Positions 8,994-17,889 of a stretch of 64,000 nucleotides of DNA are shown here, one piece after another (position 1 is the stretch's first letter; every line of letters begins with the position of its first letter). Below the pieces are notes generated by a model. The model did not search any database and had not been told where the DNA came from. It worked only from the letters and a program-made list of their open reading frames with translations. This stretch comes from a bacterium. GTDB taxonomy: Bacteria; Chloroflexota; Anaerolineae; Caldilineales; Caldilineaceae. Position numbers and translations under genes: made by a program. The stretch lies in assembly GCA_016124945.1 (NCBI GenBank), contig WGMT01000024.1:186001-250000 (forward strand), given 5' to 3'.

Positions 8994-9306
8994 AGTATAG
9001 TCCCACCGAACTGTCTGCGTGCAGAAATGCAGGTAGTTCACAATCAATATAAACATCCCATCCATGTTCTGCTATCACACCCATGAGCGCTTGTAACGCC
9101 GTCAGATTCAGTTCGCCGGCAATACCGAATGCCAACCAGGTCAGATTAGCGCTCTGCCGAGCCAGGGGATGTTCAACAATAAGCTCGCCACCTAGTTGCT
9201 GCCAACATTCTCCAATCTCGTTTAGTAGAGATTGCTGTCCGTCTGCATCTAGTTGACTCCAATGAGCATGTGGGCGCAGTGTAAACAATCGGTAGATCGC
9301 TTCCAT
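8986..9306 (-). CDS. hypothetical protein, 106 residues
   Basis: I do not recognise this protein. It starts at an ATG preceded by GGGAGA at good spacing. The sequence is compositionally normal, without membrane segments or a signal peptide: an N-terminal YRLFTLRPHAHW stretch, a central Leu/Trp-rich helix-like region and a C-terminal DVYIDCELPAFLH. The alternation suggests a small alpha/beta fold. The stop codon and last residues are made from a tandem repeat, which hints that the original 3-prime end was altered. No operon partner is evident; the next leftward gene lies far away. Confidence 0.55.
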   Translation of the reverse strand: MEAIYRLFTLRPHAHWSQLDADGQQSLLNEIGECWQQLGGELIVEHPLARQSANLTWLAFGIAGELNLTALQALMGVIAEHGWDVYIDCELPAFLHADSSVGLYYN

Positions 9307-9530
9307 TTGGGAATGTCTCCCATCAAGTGGGTAGTTTTTAGAGAATCTCCTTTTACAGCATAGACGAATTGTGCGAAATCAGGTGTGTAGAAATACACAA
9401 CATTTTGTGAACTAAGACACTGCTGTTGAACCCAAAGTATGAACGTACTGCAAGATCCCTGAAACTATCCGCATCACCGAATGCAAAGTCTCTTGATTTG
9501 TAGACGGAGCCAGGAAGTAAGAGGCGGTGT

Positions 9531-11579
9531 TTACTTTTCCAAAATGTTCTGCACTTTGGCTGCCATCTCTTTCATTGAAAATGGCTTTGCCAGGAAGTGA
9601 TGTTCCTTCACATCGGCACCCTGCTGAAGTATTACATCTGATGTGTAGCCGGACATGTAGAGCCACTTCAAGTCAGGATCTGCTAGGCGTAAATGTTTGA
9701 TTAGTTCAACGCCATTCATCTCCGGCATCATCACATCGGTGATCACCAGATCAACTGTTTCTGAACTGTTTTTCAGATACGCTATGGCCTTACTTGGCGA
9801 GTCGGCAAGCAATACTCGGTAGCCGATATGTTGCAGAACCTCTTTGCAAAGGATCAGCAACTCATGTTCGTCTTCAACCAGGAGAATCGTTTTTTTCTTC
9901 TTTGGTTGCTGCAAAGGTAGATTATAGGCTTCGCTGGTGGCTTCTGCTTCACCCTCATGCTTGGGGAAGTAGACGCTGACGGTTGTCCCTGCCCCTGAGG
10001 TGCTTTGAACCTCGATATAGCCCTTGTTTTGTTTTACAATTCCGTAGACAGTCGCCAATCCAAGCCCGATTCCTTGTCCAACACCTTTTGTGGTAAAGAA
10101 GGGTTCGAATATGTGTGCAATCGTTGCTTCATCCATACCGCATCCTGTGTCCGAAACAGAGAGGACAACATAGTCAGCAACAGGAGCACCGCTATGGCTT
10201 ATACTATTCGGATCTCGATTGGTTACGTTGTGGGTTTCGATCAAGATGTGCCCCACACCGTCAATTGCATCGCGTGAATTGACGCAAAGATTGGTCAGCA
10301 CCTGCGTTATCTGTGCAGGATCAATATTGATCATCCATAAATGATCTGCGGGCATCCAGGCCACAGAGATCGACGAGCCAATCAGGCGACGCAACATGCT
10401 TACCATTGACGATATGCTCTCGTTCAAATTCACCGGCGTAGGGGTAATCAACTGCTTACGGGCAAAACCGAGTAGTTGACGCGTTAGATCCGCTGAATGA
10501 AGCGCTGCTTTCTCTATGTCATGCAGGCTGCCAATAAGTTTTGGCGACAACGCACTGTCCGAAGAAAGTGCTAGTTCAGTGCGCATAAGAATAATTGCCA
10601 GCATGTTGTTATAGTCATGCGCAATTCCACCAGCCAACCTGCCTAACAACTCCATTTTTTGAGACTGCAAGAGTTGCACCTGCAAGTTCTCACGTTCCTC
10701 TTCTGCGAGCTTTTGGGCCGTGAGATCCCGTGTGTTGGCAACTACGCCGGCTATGGCATGATCCTTGTCCACATAGGGGTAGTATGTAACCTGCACAAAT
10801 CGCCGACCGAGTGTTGGGTACTCAAACCATTCCTGAAACTGAATGACTTCACCATTGAGGCAGCGGTCAAACTGATCCTTGATGTGCTGTTCAAAGATTT
10901 CTTGTCCCAAGTATTCGGGGACAGTTAGCCCAATTAACACTTCGCGTTTTTTTGCGGAAAAAATCTCATAGGCGTCGTTTACGATGACGTAGCGATACTC
11001 GCGATCAAGCAGTGAAATGCCGTCGGGCGTGGAGGAGACAATCTGCGCATACTTTTCGAGATCGCGTTCTGCTTTCTCGTAGGCTGTGAAATTGCGTAGC
11101 GCAAGCACGCTATATGTAAGATCCTTCGAGAATCCTACAACTAATTCGTTTGCAACTGAGTCGAAGCTCTCGACTGTAGCGGCGTAAAAGTACAACTTAC
11201 CGATAGTCTGACTGCGAATACAAAGTGGAAGTGTTAGGCGCGCACTTGCATTGGACAACGCTTCATTGCTCTGTGTTTCGGGGGGCTTTAGATGAACTGG
11301 CACTTCTTGAATCTGATGTAAGGTTCCGTTACCAGGTTCAACGAGTGGGCTGATTGATTCAACAGGCACCCAAAACGCCCGAATCGCCTTAAATGTCTCT
11401 TCATCACAGCCTGCCCAGAACGTTAAGGGAGCGTCTATATCGGCTTCTTCGACGAGCGTCACCGTCACAACCGAAAAGAGACCGGTTTCAACCAATAGGT
11501 TGCAAATGGTTTGCAGTAGTGGGTTCATCTCTGTGGCACATTCCATTGCCCGAACGCACTGAATGAGAACCTCATGCAT
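9531..11579 (-). CDS. hybrid sensor histidine kinase: GAF-PAS-HisKA-HATPase-receiver
   Basis: This is a 682-residue cytosolic-looking kinase. The N-terminus (about 1-165) is GAF-like. A PAS domain follows (about 175-290, STPDGISLLDREYRYVIVNDAYE). The HisKA motif GGIAHDYNNML carries the phospho-His at 321, of the HDxNN type. The HATPase domain shows NSRDAID, DTGCGM, FEPFFTTK and GQGIGLGLATVYGI. A C-terminal receiver (about 563-682) has its acceptor Asp at 615 (LVITDVMMPEMNG) and the KPF motif. The His-to-Asp arrangement in one chain implies a phosphorelay or an internal sink. No output regulator is adjacent, so the downstream partner is unknown. No strong ribosome site precedes the ATG. Confidence 0.92.
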   Translation of the reverse strand: MHEVLIQCVRAMECATEMNPLLQTICNLLVETGLFSVVTVTLVEEADIDAPLTFWAGCDEETFKAIRAFWVPVESISPLVEPGNGTLHQIQEVPVHLKPPETQSNEALSNASARLTLPLCIRSQTIGKLYFYAATVESFDSVANELVVGFSKDLTYSVLALRNFTAYEKAERDLEKYAQIVSSTPDGISLLDREYRYVIVNDAYEIFSAKKREVLIGLTVPEYLGQEIFEQHIKDQFDRCLNGEVIQFQEWFEYPTLGRRFVQVTYYPYVDKDHAIAGVVANTRDLTAQKLAEEERENLQVQLLQSQKMELLGRLAGGIAHDYNNMLAIILMRTELALSSDSALSPKLIGSLHDIEKAALHSADLTRQLLGFARKQLITPTPVNLNESISSMVSMLRRLIGSSISVAWMPADHLWMINIDPAQITQVLTNLCVNSRDAIDGVGHILIETHNVTNRDPNSISHSGAPVADYVVLSVSDTGCGMDEATIAHIFEPFFTTKGVGQGIGLGLATVYGIVKQNKGYIEVQSTSGAGTTVSVYFPKHEGEAEATSEAYNLPLQQPKKKKTILLVEDEHELLILCKEVLQHIGYRVLLADSPSKAIAYLKNSSETVDLVITDVMMPEMNGVELIKHLRLADPDLKWLYMSGYTSDVILQQGADVKEHHFLAKPFSMKEMAAKVQNILEK

Positions 11580-12164
11580 AGTTTGTCAACTTTTTTCGTG
11601 GTTGTAACAGGATAGAAGAAGAACAGGCTTCGTCAAAGGCGGTTGCTGATCCTACATGATGGCTAAACACCGATGTTTATGGGGAACTACTCACCGCAGC
11701 CACTTGATCTTCACATAGAAATGGTCTTCACACAAAAAATACCACACTACTTTCCCCAGTTTTCAAGTGGAACTACGGGAAGTTACAGACGAGATCCTGT
11801 TTGTGGTGGAACGCGTCAGACTGCCCCGCCTCATTTTCGACTCAATTCACGAATTGGGGATACTGGCTGATGCGGCTCTACGTTACAGCCGTCAAATTCC
11901 GGCTATTCAGAGCGTTATGGTTGCCGGTGGTGCAGAGTTGAGCCCACCGGCTTTGGAACACGAGGAGTTAGTGGAGACACTTTCGCGGCCGGCCATGTGC
12001 AGGAATTGCTTTCAACCGTTGGGGTGTCGATCTCAACAGGTTCGCCAACAAAATCACATAAGGACGCAGGAAAACAAAAACCGCCGAAAGCAGCAAATGT
12101 GCCCCGACGGATTTGGGGCTTGGTTCGATCCCCGTGTTGTTGCAAGTTGGAGGTGCAAGTTTAG
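11580..12164. other. intergenic region, 585 bases, with a possible gene remnant
   Basis: From about 11767 to 11990 on the plus strand the frame reads a compositionally ordinary protein stretch (REVTDEILFVVERVRLPRLI onward). It then degenerates and runs into the antisense of tRNA-Leu. There is no ribosome site and no recognised family, so it may be a decayed fragment or chance. A 13-base copy of part of the tRNA-Leu anticodon/variable region sequence occurs at about 12103-12115. Nothing else is seen. Confidence 0.25.
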
Positions 12165-12245
12165 TAGGTCGGGTGGGAGTCGAACCCACACGGGTTTCCC
12201 CGACGGATTTTAAGTCCGTTGCGTCTGCCATTCCGCCACCGACCC
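12165..12245 (-). tRNA. tRNA-Leu (anticodon UAA)
   Basis: A full cloverleaf can be drawn. It has a 7-bp acceptor stem (GGGTCGG with CCGACCT, one G-U pair), a D arm, and an anticodon stem ACGGA/TCCGT around the loop CTTAAAA. The long variable arm of class II tRNA and a T arm GTGGG-TTCGACT-CCCAC complete it. Loop positions 34-36 read UAA, which decodes UUA and UUG. The CCA end is not encoded. Length 81 fits a leucine tRNA. A near-consensus promoter lies just upstream. Confidence 0.96.
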
Positions 12246-12266
12246 GTGGACGTAATATAACACAGC

Positions 12267-12295
12267 ATTTTATCTTAGTAGACGCTGAATGTAAA
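12267..12295 (-). promoter_or_regulatory. sigma-70-like promoter of tRNA-Leu
   Basis: Read leftward: TTTACA, a 17-base spacer, then TAAAAT. The -10 box ends about 21 bases before the mature tRNA 5-prime end. Confidence 0.75.
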
Positions 12296-12320
12296 GACAG
12301 TGGAGATTCTATTTCTGGCT

Positions 12321-13247
12321 TCACCGCAACTTGGGATCGAGGACGTCGCGCAGGGCGTTACCCAGAAGGTTGAAACCGAGCATGGTGACGAAGATCGCCA
12401 ACCCAGGGAAGTTGACAAGCCATGGCGCGGTGCGGATGTAGCTACGCGCCCCCGTGAGCAGAAAGCCCCACTCTGAGGACGGCGGCTGCGCGCCCAACCC
12501 CACGAAACTCAGCGCTGCCGTCGAGAGGACCGCTGCCGGGAAATCCAAGCTGGCCAGCACAATGATCGAAGGCAGGATGTTGACCAGCACATGACGAAAC
12601 ATGATGCGATGGGTTGGTGTCCCCACGGCGCGGGCGGCAATAATGTATTCGTTCGACTTCACACTGAGCACACTGCCACGCACGAAACGTGCCCACCCAG
12701 GCACATACGCCAACCCAATCGCGATCAGCGCATTCTCCAAACTAGGACCAATCGTGGCCACAATTGCCAGCGCCAGCAAGATGTAGGGGAAGGCCAGCCC
12801 TACGTCGATAATGCGCATGATGATCAGGTCCACACGGCCGCCGTAATAGCCGGAGATCAGGCCGATGGTTGTCCCCAATGTGGCGGCAATCAGGATCACC
12901 ACCACACCAGTTTGAATCGTGGTGCGCGTGCCGTAGATGATGCGGCTAAAGAGATCACGTCCAAGATCGTCAGTGCCGAAGAAGTATGTGCTGTTGGGCG
13001 GCTGTAGTGCATCCACCACCTTAATGGCGTATGGGTCAAACGGCGCGATCCACGGCGCAAAGATGGCGGTGAGCACCAGCACCAGCACAATCAAGCCGCC
13101 GATCTGCGCCGGGCGTCGTCGGAAGAGCGCAACCAGCAACACCCGCCAGCCGCTACGTTCCGCCGGAATCAACAGTGTGGCCTCATACTGTAAAGAACCG
13201 TTGCCGAGGACAGGCTTTTTGAGGGGAGCCGCAGACGGTTTACTCAT
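12321..13247 (-). CDS. peptide ABC transporter permease, DppC/OppC family
   Basis: This inner-membrane permease of a dipeptide/oligopeptide (or nickel, or sugar-oligomer) importer has 308 residues. It has an N-terminal helix (about 40-60, with GGLIVLVLVLTAIFAPWIAPF), the DppC hallmark FGTDDLGRDLFSRIIYGTR, and the EAA-like loop near YIIAARAVGTPTHRIMFRHV, followed by further helices. The start at 13247 has GAGG seven bases upstream and overlaps the stop of the preceding permease by eight bases, which indicates translational coupling. A longer reading from 13280 is inside the neighbour and is rejected. The matching ATPase genes are absent from the window. Confidence 0.92.
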   Translation of the reverse strand: MSKPSAAPLKKPVLGNGSLQYEATLLIPAERSGWRVLLVALFRRRPAQIGGLIVLVLVLTAIFAPWIAPFDPYAIKVVDALQPPNSTYFFGTDDLGRDLFSRIIYGTRTTIQTGVVVILIAATLGTTIGLISGYYGGRVDLIIMRIIDVGLAFPYILLALAIVATIGPSLENALIAIGLAYVPGWARFVRGSVLSVKSNEYIIAARAVGTPTHRIMFRHVLVNILPSIIVLASLDFPAAVLSTAALSFVGLGAQPPSSEWGFLLTGARSYIRTAPWLVNFPGLAIFVTMLGFNLLGNALRDVLDPKLR

Positions 13248-14166
13248 AACTAATCCTCGGATCGAGCATACGGTAGACAATGTCTACGAACAGATTGACA
13301 ACGACGTAGGTAATGGCGACGATGACAATTACCCCCTGGATCACAGGAAAGTCGCGCTGAGAAATGGCGCGCACCGCCAGTTCGCCAATGCCATGCCAGG
13401 CGAAGACAGTCTCGATGATGAACGCACCGCCCAGCAGACCGCCCACTTGCAACCCCAACACTGTTACCGTGGGGATCAAGGCGTTCTTAAGACCGTGACG
13501 GAGCACTACCGTCGCTTTGCTCAGCCCCTTTGCCCGTGCCGTGCGGATGTAGTCGGAGTTGAGCACCTCCAACATGCTGGAACGTGTCACCCGCGCCTGG
13601 ATGGTGGACGCGATCAGCCCCAATGTCAGTGCAGGCAGCACTAGGTGGCGCAACGACCCCGATCCCATTACCGGGAACCAACGTAACTGTACCCCGAAGA
13701 AGTAGATCATCAACAGCCCAAACCAGAAGGCCGGCATCGACAGCCCAAAAAGCGCCAGAATCATGGTGACGGTGTCGATCAGGCTGTCGCGGTAGACCGC
13801 CGCCAGGATGCCGGTGATCAACCCCACAGTGAGGGCGATGGCCAGGCTGGCGAAGGTGAGGATCAGCGTGTTGACGTAACGATCTTGAATTTCCACCAGC
13901 ACAGGGCGGCGTGTGCGCACCGACGTGCCCAGATCACCCTGTACGACGCCTGCAATGTAGTTGACATACTGCACCGGCAGCGGCGCATCCAGCCCCAGCT
14001 CGCGGCGAATCTCTGCCACTGTCTCCGGGTTCGGCGGCATCTGCCCCAGGAACATAATCTCGATGGGATCCCCTGGAATCAGGGCGCGCATGAAGAATAC
14101 CAGGGTCAACACCCCCAAAACCACAGGGATAAGCAAGAGCAGACGACGGATCAGGTAAGCGACCAA
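13240..14166 (-). CDS. peptide ABC transporter permease, DppB/OppB family
   Basis: This is the partner permease of DppC: 308 residues with about six hydrophobic segments. Family features include the N-terminal YLIRRLLLLIPVVLGVLTLVF, the periplasmic IPGDPIEIMFLG region, and the EAA loop YIRTARAKGLSKATVVLRHGL. The start is a TTG at 14166 with GAGG eight bases upstream. The frame stays open further upstream only because it reads through a repeat array (14196-14334), which gives the artefactual repeats of KRFNAPT. It follows the solute-binding protein gene across that repeat and overlaps dppC by eight bases. Confidence 0.92.
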   Translation of the reverse strand: MVAYLIRRLLLLIPVVLGVLTLVFFMRALIPGDPIEIMFLGQMPPNPETVAEIRRELGLDAPLPVQYVNYIAGVVQGDLGTSVRTRRPVLVEIQDRYVNTLILTFASLAIALTVGLITGILAAVYRDSLIDTVTMILALFGLSMPAFWFGLLMIYFFGVQLRWFPVMGSGSLRHLVLPALTLGLIASTIQARVTRSSMLEVLNSDYIRTARAKGLSKATVVLRHGLKNALIPTVTVLGLQVGGLLGGAFIIETVFAWHGIGELAVRAISQRDFPVIQGVIVIVAITYVVVNLFVDIVYRMLDPRISYE

Positions 14167-14195
14167 GAGATTATCCTCATAGAAAGAAACAGCCG

Positions 14196-14334
14196 ACGTG
14201 GAGCGTTGGAGCGTTGGAGCGTTGAAACGTTTAAACGTTGGAGCGTTGAAACGCTTAAACGCTCCAACGCTTAAACGCTTCAACGCTTCAACGCTCCAAC
14301 GCTTCAACGCTTCAACGCTCCAACGTTTAAACGC
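14196..14334. repeat. 8-bp repeat array forming a large inverted repeat inside the ABC operon
   Basis: The left half is built from GGAGCGTT, GAAACGTT and TAAACGTT words. The right half is built from the complementary CCAACGCT, TCAACGCT and TAAACGCT words. It fills nearly the whole gap between the binding-protein gene (stop at 14339) and the first permease (start 14166). Folded as RNA it would make a long hairpin. In maltose and similar operons, hairpins at this position stabilise the upstream message so that more binding protein than permease is made; the same effect is an inference here. Confidence 0.88.
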
Positions 14335-14338
14335 TATC

Positions 14339-15973
14339 TCACTCGCCGAACCAGACGTCTTCCAACGTCAGCCCGAACGTGGCGTCGTAGCGCAGATCGT
14401 TGACATTGGCGCGGGAAGCCGTCATGTACCAGTCTGAGGTGAAGGGGATGACGATGGCCTGCTCCAGGATGTACTGCTGTGCTTCTTTCACGTACTCTAA
14501 CCGCTGCACCGGATCCATCTCGGTGTCGGCGGCGTTGAGGATCTCGTCCAGCGCCGGGTCGCAGAAGAGTTGCTTCCAGCCTGGGCACTTGAAGAGCAGC
14601 GAGAGGATTACCGGCTCGTTCCACGTCCAGCGCATTACGTCGAAGTCGAACTCGCCTTTGGGCATCTCGGCCGACATGGTGCCGAAGTCGGTGAGTTGGA
14701 TGGAGATTTCGATACCCAGATCGGCCATGTTGGCCTGGATAATCTCACATTCGCGCTGCTTGATGTCGAAAGGATAGGTCCAGCAGGTCCACGCAGCGGG
14801 GGTGCCGTCTTCGATGCCCTCAATACCATCTGCTTCGCGCATGCCGTCGCCGTCTACATCGCGCCAGCCCAGTTCGTCGAACATGGCCGCAGCGGCTTCG
14901 GGATCATACTTCATGCCGAATTCTTCGCCGATGGCCGGATCGTAGCCGGGGTTGCCAGTGGGGTAGGGGTTGTAGTTGATGGTGGCATACCCACTGTAGG
15001 CGCCGAGCACAATCGCCTCTTTGTCGATGGCCATACCGAACGCCCGGCGGAACTGTGGGTTGTCGAACGGTGCGCGGGTGTAGTTGAATTCGACAAAGTT
15101 GAAGCTGGCTGTGTCTTCGGCCATGATTATGCTGTAGTCGGGGTTGTCCATAAATTGGGGCACCGACTCGCGGGAAAGGCCCAAAATGTTGATCTCGTCG
15201 GTTTCCAGCGCTGCAATGCGGGTGCCGACTTCGGGGATGTTCTTGAAGACGATGCCGTCGGCGTAGGGCGCGCCTTTGTTGGTGCGATCCTCACGCACGT
15301 TGACATAGTCGGGGTTGCGCACCAGTGTGATTTGAGAGCTGGAGATCCATTCATCGAACATGAAAGGTCCACTGCCTACCGGCGCACGCCCAAATCCATC
15401 GCCGAGTTCTTCCACTGCGGTGGGTGAAATGATGCCCAAGTAGGCTGTGCTGGCGGCAAAGAAGAAGGGCGGGTACGGATCGGAAAAGACAAACTCCACG
15501 GTGTACTCATCCAACGCGGTGACAGTTTCCATCGGGCCAACCTGATCCTTGGCCGGTGCGGCGGTGGCCGGATCAAGCATGCGGTTGAAGGTGAAGGCCA
15601 CGGCGTCGGCGTTCACGGGGGTGCCGTCGTGGAACATACGCCCTTCGCGTAGTTTGATGGTGAGCACAGTGCCGTCTTCGCTGCTCTCCCAGCTTTCAGC
15701 GAGCAGCCCCTTGGGCAGGCCGTCTTCGCCGATGTAGAAGAGTTCATCGTAGATCCATGCCTGAATGCTCGATGCCGTCGCCATGATCGTCTTGTGGGGG
15801 TCGAGGGAATCGGGGTCTTCAATGATGGCAAGTTGGATCATGCCGCCGGGTGTCGGTCCTTCGCTGGTTGTGGCTGCCTCACCGCCGGTGGGGGCAGGCG
15901 CAACCGGCTGGCAACCTGCCAGTGTGACTGCCATCAACATCAACAAACTCAGCCACATAGTCAGTCGCTTCAT
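14339..15973 (-). CDS. peptide ABC transporter substrate-binding lipoprotein (family 5, DppA/OppA-like)
   Basis: A lipoprotein signal peptide (MKRLTMWLSLLMLMAVTLAGC) has the lipobox LAGC, with Cys21 as the acylated residue. A Pro/Thr/Gly linker and a roughly 500-residue SBP_bac_5 domain follow. Family stretches include the N-terminal DSLDPHKTIMATAS, LREGRMFHDGTPVNADAVAFTFNR, and FRRAFGMAIDKEAIV. Good AAGGAG spacing supports the ATG at 15973. It captures substrate outside the membrane for the DppB/DppC permeases downstream. A long imperfect hairpin lies in its leader (16056-16119). The length of 544 residues is normal. Substrate class (peptide or other) cannot be settled from sequence. Confidence 0.93.
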   Translation of the reverse strand: MKRLTMWLSLLMLMAVTLAGCQPVAPAPTGGEAATTSEGPTPGGMIQLAIIEDPDSLDPHKTIMATASSIQAWIYDELFYIGEDGLPKGLLAESWESSEDGTVLTIKLREGRMFHDGTPVNADAVAFTFNRMLDPATAAPAKDQVGPMETVTALDEYTVEFVFSDPYPPFFFAASTAYLGIISPTAVEELGDGFGRAPVGSGPFMFDEWISSSQITLVRNPDYVNVREDRTNKGAPYADGIVFKNIPEVGTRIAALETDEINILGLSRESVPQFMDNPDYSIIMAEDTASFNFVEFNYTRAPFDNPQFRRAFGMAIDKEAIVLGAYSGYATINYNPYPTGNPGYDPAIGEEFGMKYDPEAAAAMFDELGWRDVDGDGMREADGIEGIEDGTPAAWTCWTYPFDIKQRECEIIQANMADLGIEISIQLTDFGTMSAEMPKGEFDFDVMRWTWNEPVILSLLFKCPGWKQLFCDPALDEILNAADTEMDPVQRLEYVKEAQQYILEQAIVIPFTSDWYMTASRANVNDLRYDATFGLTLEDVWFGE

Positions 15974-16055
15974 TTCGTTGTCTCCTTTGGTGTAGATGGG
16001 TATTTTTGCGATGAAGTTGGTGGTCTACTTCAGGGGTTCAACACTCTAAAACCTA

Positions 16056-16119
16056 CGGAGAGAGCACGCCTAGGTGCGGCTGTTGCCGTATAGACCCGCA
16101 CCAGGGGGTGCTCACTCCG
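16056..16119 (-). promoter_or_regulatory. imperfect 24-bp hairpin in the leader of the binding-protein gene
   Basis: Arms 16056-16079 and 16096-16119 pair at 20 of 24 positions around a 16-base loop, about 80 bases upstream of the ATG at 15973. There is no T run, so it is a structured leader or repeat rather than a terminator. It matches no riboswitch class that I recognise. Confidence 0.5.
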
Positions 16120-16181
16120 CACTTTAGGGAAGGACACTAGGTCTGCCAATGTTTCCAGTTCCCTCAAACACCGTCTACGAT

Positions 16182-16232
16182 CCGTCGTCGGTCGTCGGTC
16201 GTCGTTCGTCGTTCGTCGGTCGTCGGTCGTCG
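16182..16232. repeat. heptamer array (CGTCGGT / CGTCGTT)
   Basis: About seven consecutive 7-bp units of the form CGTCGGT, GTCGTCG and CGTTCGT. They lie directly after the stop codon of the serine hydrolase (16237, leftward) and before the leader of the binding-protein gene. Same word family as the arms at 1588-1783. Confidence 0.85.
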
Positions 16233-16236
16233 CTTC

Positions 16237-17631
16237 TTACCACGTCGCAACAGGATACGTGTACGTCGAGCCGAGCTTAATGCGCGCCACACTGCCGTCA
16301 CCGTTCATTTCGAAAGTGGCAAGTTCGCCGTTGGCGCCGAAGTTGTTGAGCGCTTCCATGCGGAAGGTGTGACCGGAAAGCGGCGTAAGTTTTGTCATCG
16401 CCATTTTGGGATCGGGAAGCGAGGGATCGATTAAGACAAGGCCGGTGTCGAGGAGCATCACTTCGATGTCGCTCCAGACGTTGCGATACTTGCCGGTGTA
16501 CTGCTGCCAGGACGGGTCGACAACCGCCGCTTCGGCCTTCGGTTTTGCCGCCGCCACCAGCGCCGGGGCGATCCACTGGAACGCTTTGTCGATGTACATC
16601 AACGGGTTGCCGTCGTCGGCGTTGGTGAGGACGATGACGCTAATCTTGTCTTCGGTGCAGACTTGGAACTCGGTGCGATAGCCTTGCAGCGCGCCGCCAT
16701 GGCCGGCCAACGTTTTGCCGTCTTTGCGCCAAACGTAGAAACCCAGGCCACGGCCTGCGCTCCAGTCGGTGTTGAGCCAGTGGACACGCTGCATCTCTCG
16801 CAGCGAACTACCCGCCAGAATCTGTGATCCACCCACCGGCCCATCGCGGAGTTGGAGCATGGCGAAGCGTGCCAGATCCTCGACGCAGGAAGCCATGTTG
16901 GCGGCCGGCGTCACGCTGCGACAGTCGGTGAAGGGGCTGACGGCGCGTTCCTGATTGGGCAGCCGTTTGCCGTAGCCGGTGGCCAGTTGGGGATGATCGG
17001 GGTTGATGGTCTCGACGAAGGTATTGTCCATGCCCAGCGGATCGAGGATCTCAGTGCGAATGTAGTCGACGTACGAACATCCTGAGACGGCGGCCACAAT
17101 TTCACCCGCCAACGTCAGGCCCAGGTTCGAGTACTTCCAATCGCGCGCCGTGCCCAGGACGGTCTCCTGTTGGGCCAACCGTTCCATCATCTCCGCTCGT
17201 TCGGGGAAGAGTTCGCCGTCGTTCCAATAGGCAAAGTCCACTTCACGTGGCAGCCCAGCGGTATGGGTGAGCAGGTGACGAATGGTAATCGGCGGGTCGT
17301 CGCTGTGTTTTTCCACCATGCGAAACCAGGAGAGATACTTCTTGATGGGGTCGTCGAGTTGTAAGAGGCCCGCGTCGCGTAGCTGCATGATGGCGGTGGC
17401 GGTGAAGAGTTTTGTGATCGAGGCGATGCGGTAGATGGTCTGTGGCGTTGCCGGCGTTTTCTCTGCAACGTCGGCCAGCCCAAACCCCTTCGACCAGACA
17501 ATCTCCTGGTCGTAGACAATGCCTACCGAAAGGCCAGGTTGCTCTTGATGGGCAATCTGAGCTTCGATCCAAGAAGAAAAGAGTTGAATGCTGGACGCGA
17601 CTTTGGGATCGTGCAGCAGTTCTTTACTCAT
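16237..17631 (-). CDS. serine hydrolase, class C beta-lactamase / peptidase S12 family
   Basis: A 464-residue protein with the catalytic triad motifs of penicillin-binding-protein-like hydrolases: SITK (nucleophile Ser at about 71 and Lys at 74), YSN in WKYSNLGLTLAG, and HGG in LAGHGGALQGY. A further C-terminal beta-rich domain of about 100 residues is common in this family. No signal peptide is seen, which suggests a cytosolic enzyme. The start at 17631 is preferred, with GAG eight bases upstream; a GTG three codons earlier is the alternative. Family members act as D-amino-acid peptidases, esterases or beta-lactamases, so no substrate is assigned. It lies upstream of the peptide importer in the same direction. 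Confidence 0.9.
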   Translation of the reverse strand: MSKELLHDPKVASSIQLFSSWIEAQIAHQEQPGLSVGIVYDQEIVWSKGFGLADVAEKTPATPQTIYRIASITKLFTATAIMQLRDAGLLQLDDPIKKYLSWFRMVEKHSDDPPITIRHLLTHTAGLPREVDFAYWNDGELFPERAEMMERLAQQETVLGTARDWKYSNLGLTLAGEIVAAVSGCSYVDYIRTEILDPLGMDNTFVETINPDHPQLATGYGKRLPNQERAVSPFTDCRSVTPAANMASCVEDLARFAMLQLRDGPVGGSQILAGSSLREMQRVHWLNTDWSAGRGLGFYVWRKDGKTLAGHGGALQGYRTEFQVCTEDKISVIVLTNADDGNPLMYIDKAFQWIAPALVAAAKPKAEAAVVDPSWQQYTGKYRNVWSDIEVMLLDTGLVLIDPSLPDPKMAMTKLTPLSGHTFRMEALNNFGANGELATFEMNGDGSVARIKLGSTYTYPVATW

Positions 17632-17815
17632 GGTGATCACTCAATTCGCATGCGTTGGAAAGAACGGTGAATGGACAGTGGTGGTGCAGACCGAGTGGCA
17701 CTGGATTAGTGTGCCATCAATCGGCACACCTCACAACTACAATTTTCACAAGGATTGTGGTGCTGTGCTTGTGCAAAGCTGCCGATGAAGGGCGGGAGCA
17801 TAGATTCTGACGTTC

Positions 17816-17844
17816 TTTACACCCCACCATCCATTTGCTAGAAT
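17816..17844 (+). promoter_or_regulatory. sigma-70-like promoter
   Basis: TTTACA, a 17-base spacer and TAGAAT lie 46 bases upstream of the GTG start at 17890. Confidence 0.65.
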
Positions 17845-17889
17845 GCCAGAGTGCATGTTGCATTTTGTCACCTAGAGAGGACTGTTACT

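Noticed and set aside
12103-12213. 13-base repeat of tRNA-Leu sequence about 100 bases away as an integration (att) scar
   Set aside because: The copied part is the anticodon/variable region, not the 3-prime end used by integrases. It is short, and no integrase or mobile gene is nearby.
12113-12373. Open frames across the tRNA-Leu region giving strings such as GVEPTRVSPTDFKSV (+) and GGMADATDLKSVGETRVGS (-)
   Set aside because: These are translations of tRNA-Leu and its antisense, a well-known annotation artefact. The tRNA folds properly and has its own promoter.
14198-14437. Frames with repeated KRFNAPT or LKRFNAST peptides around 14.2 kb on both strands
   Set aside because: They are read-through of the 8-bp repeat array. 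The real permease start is the TTG at 14166.
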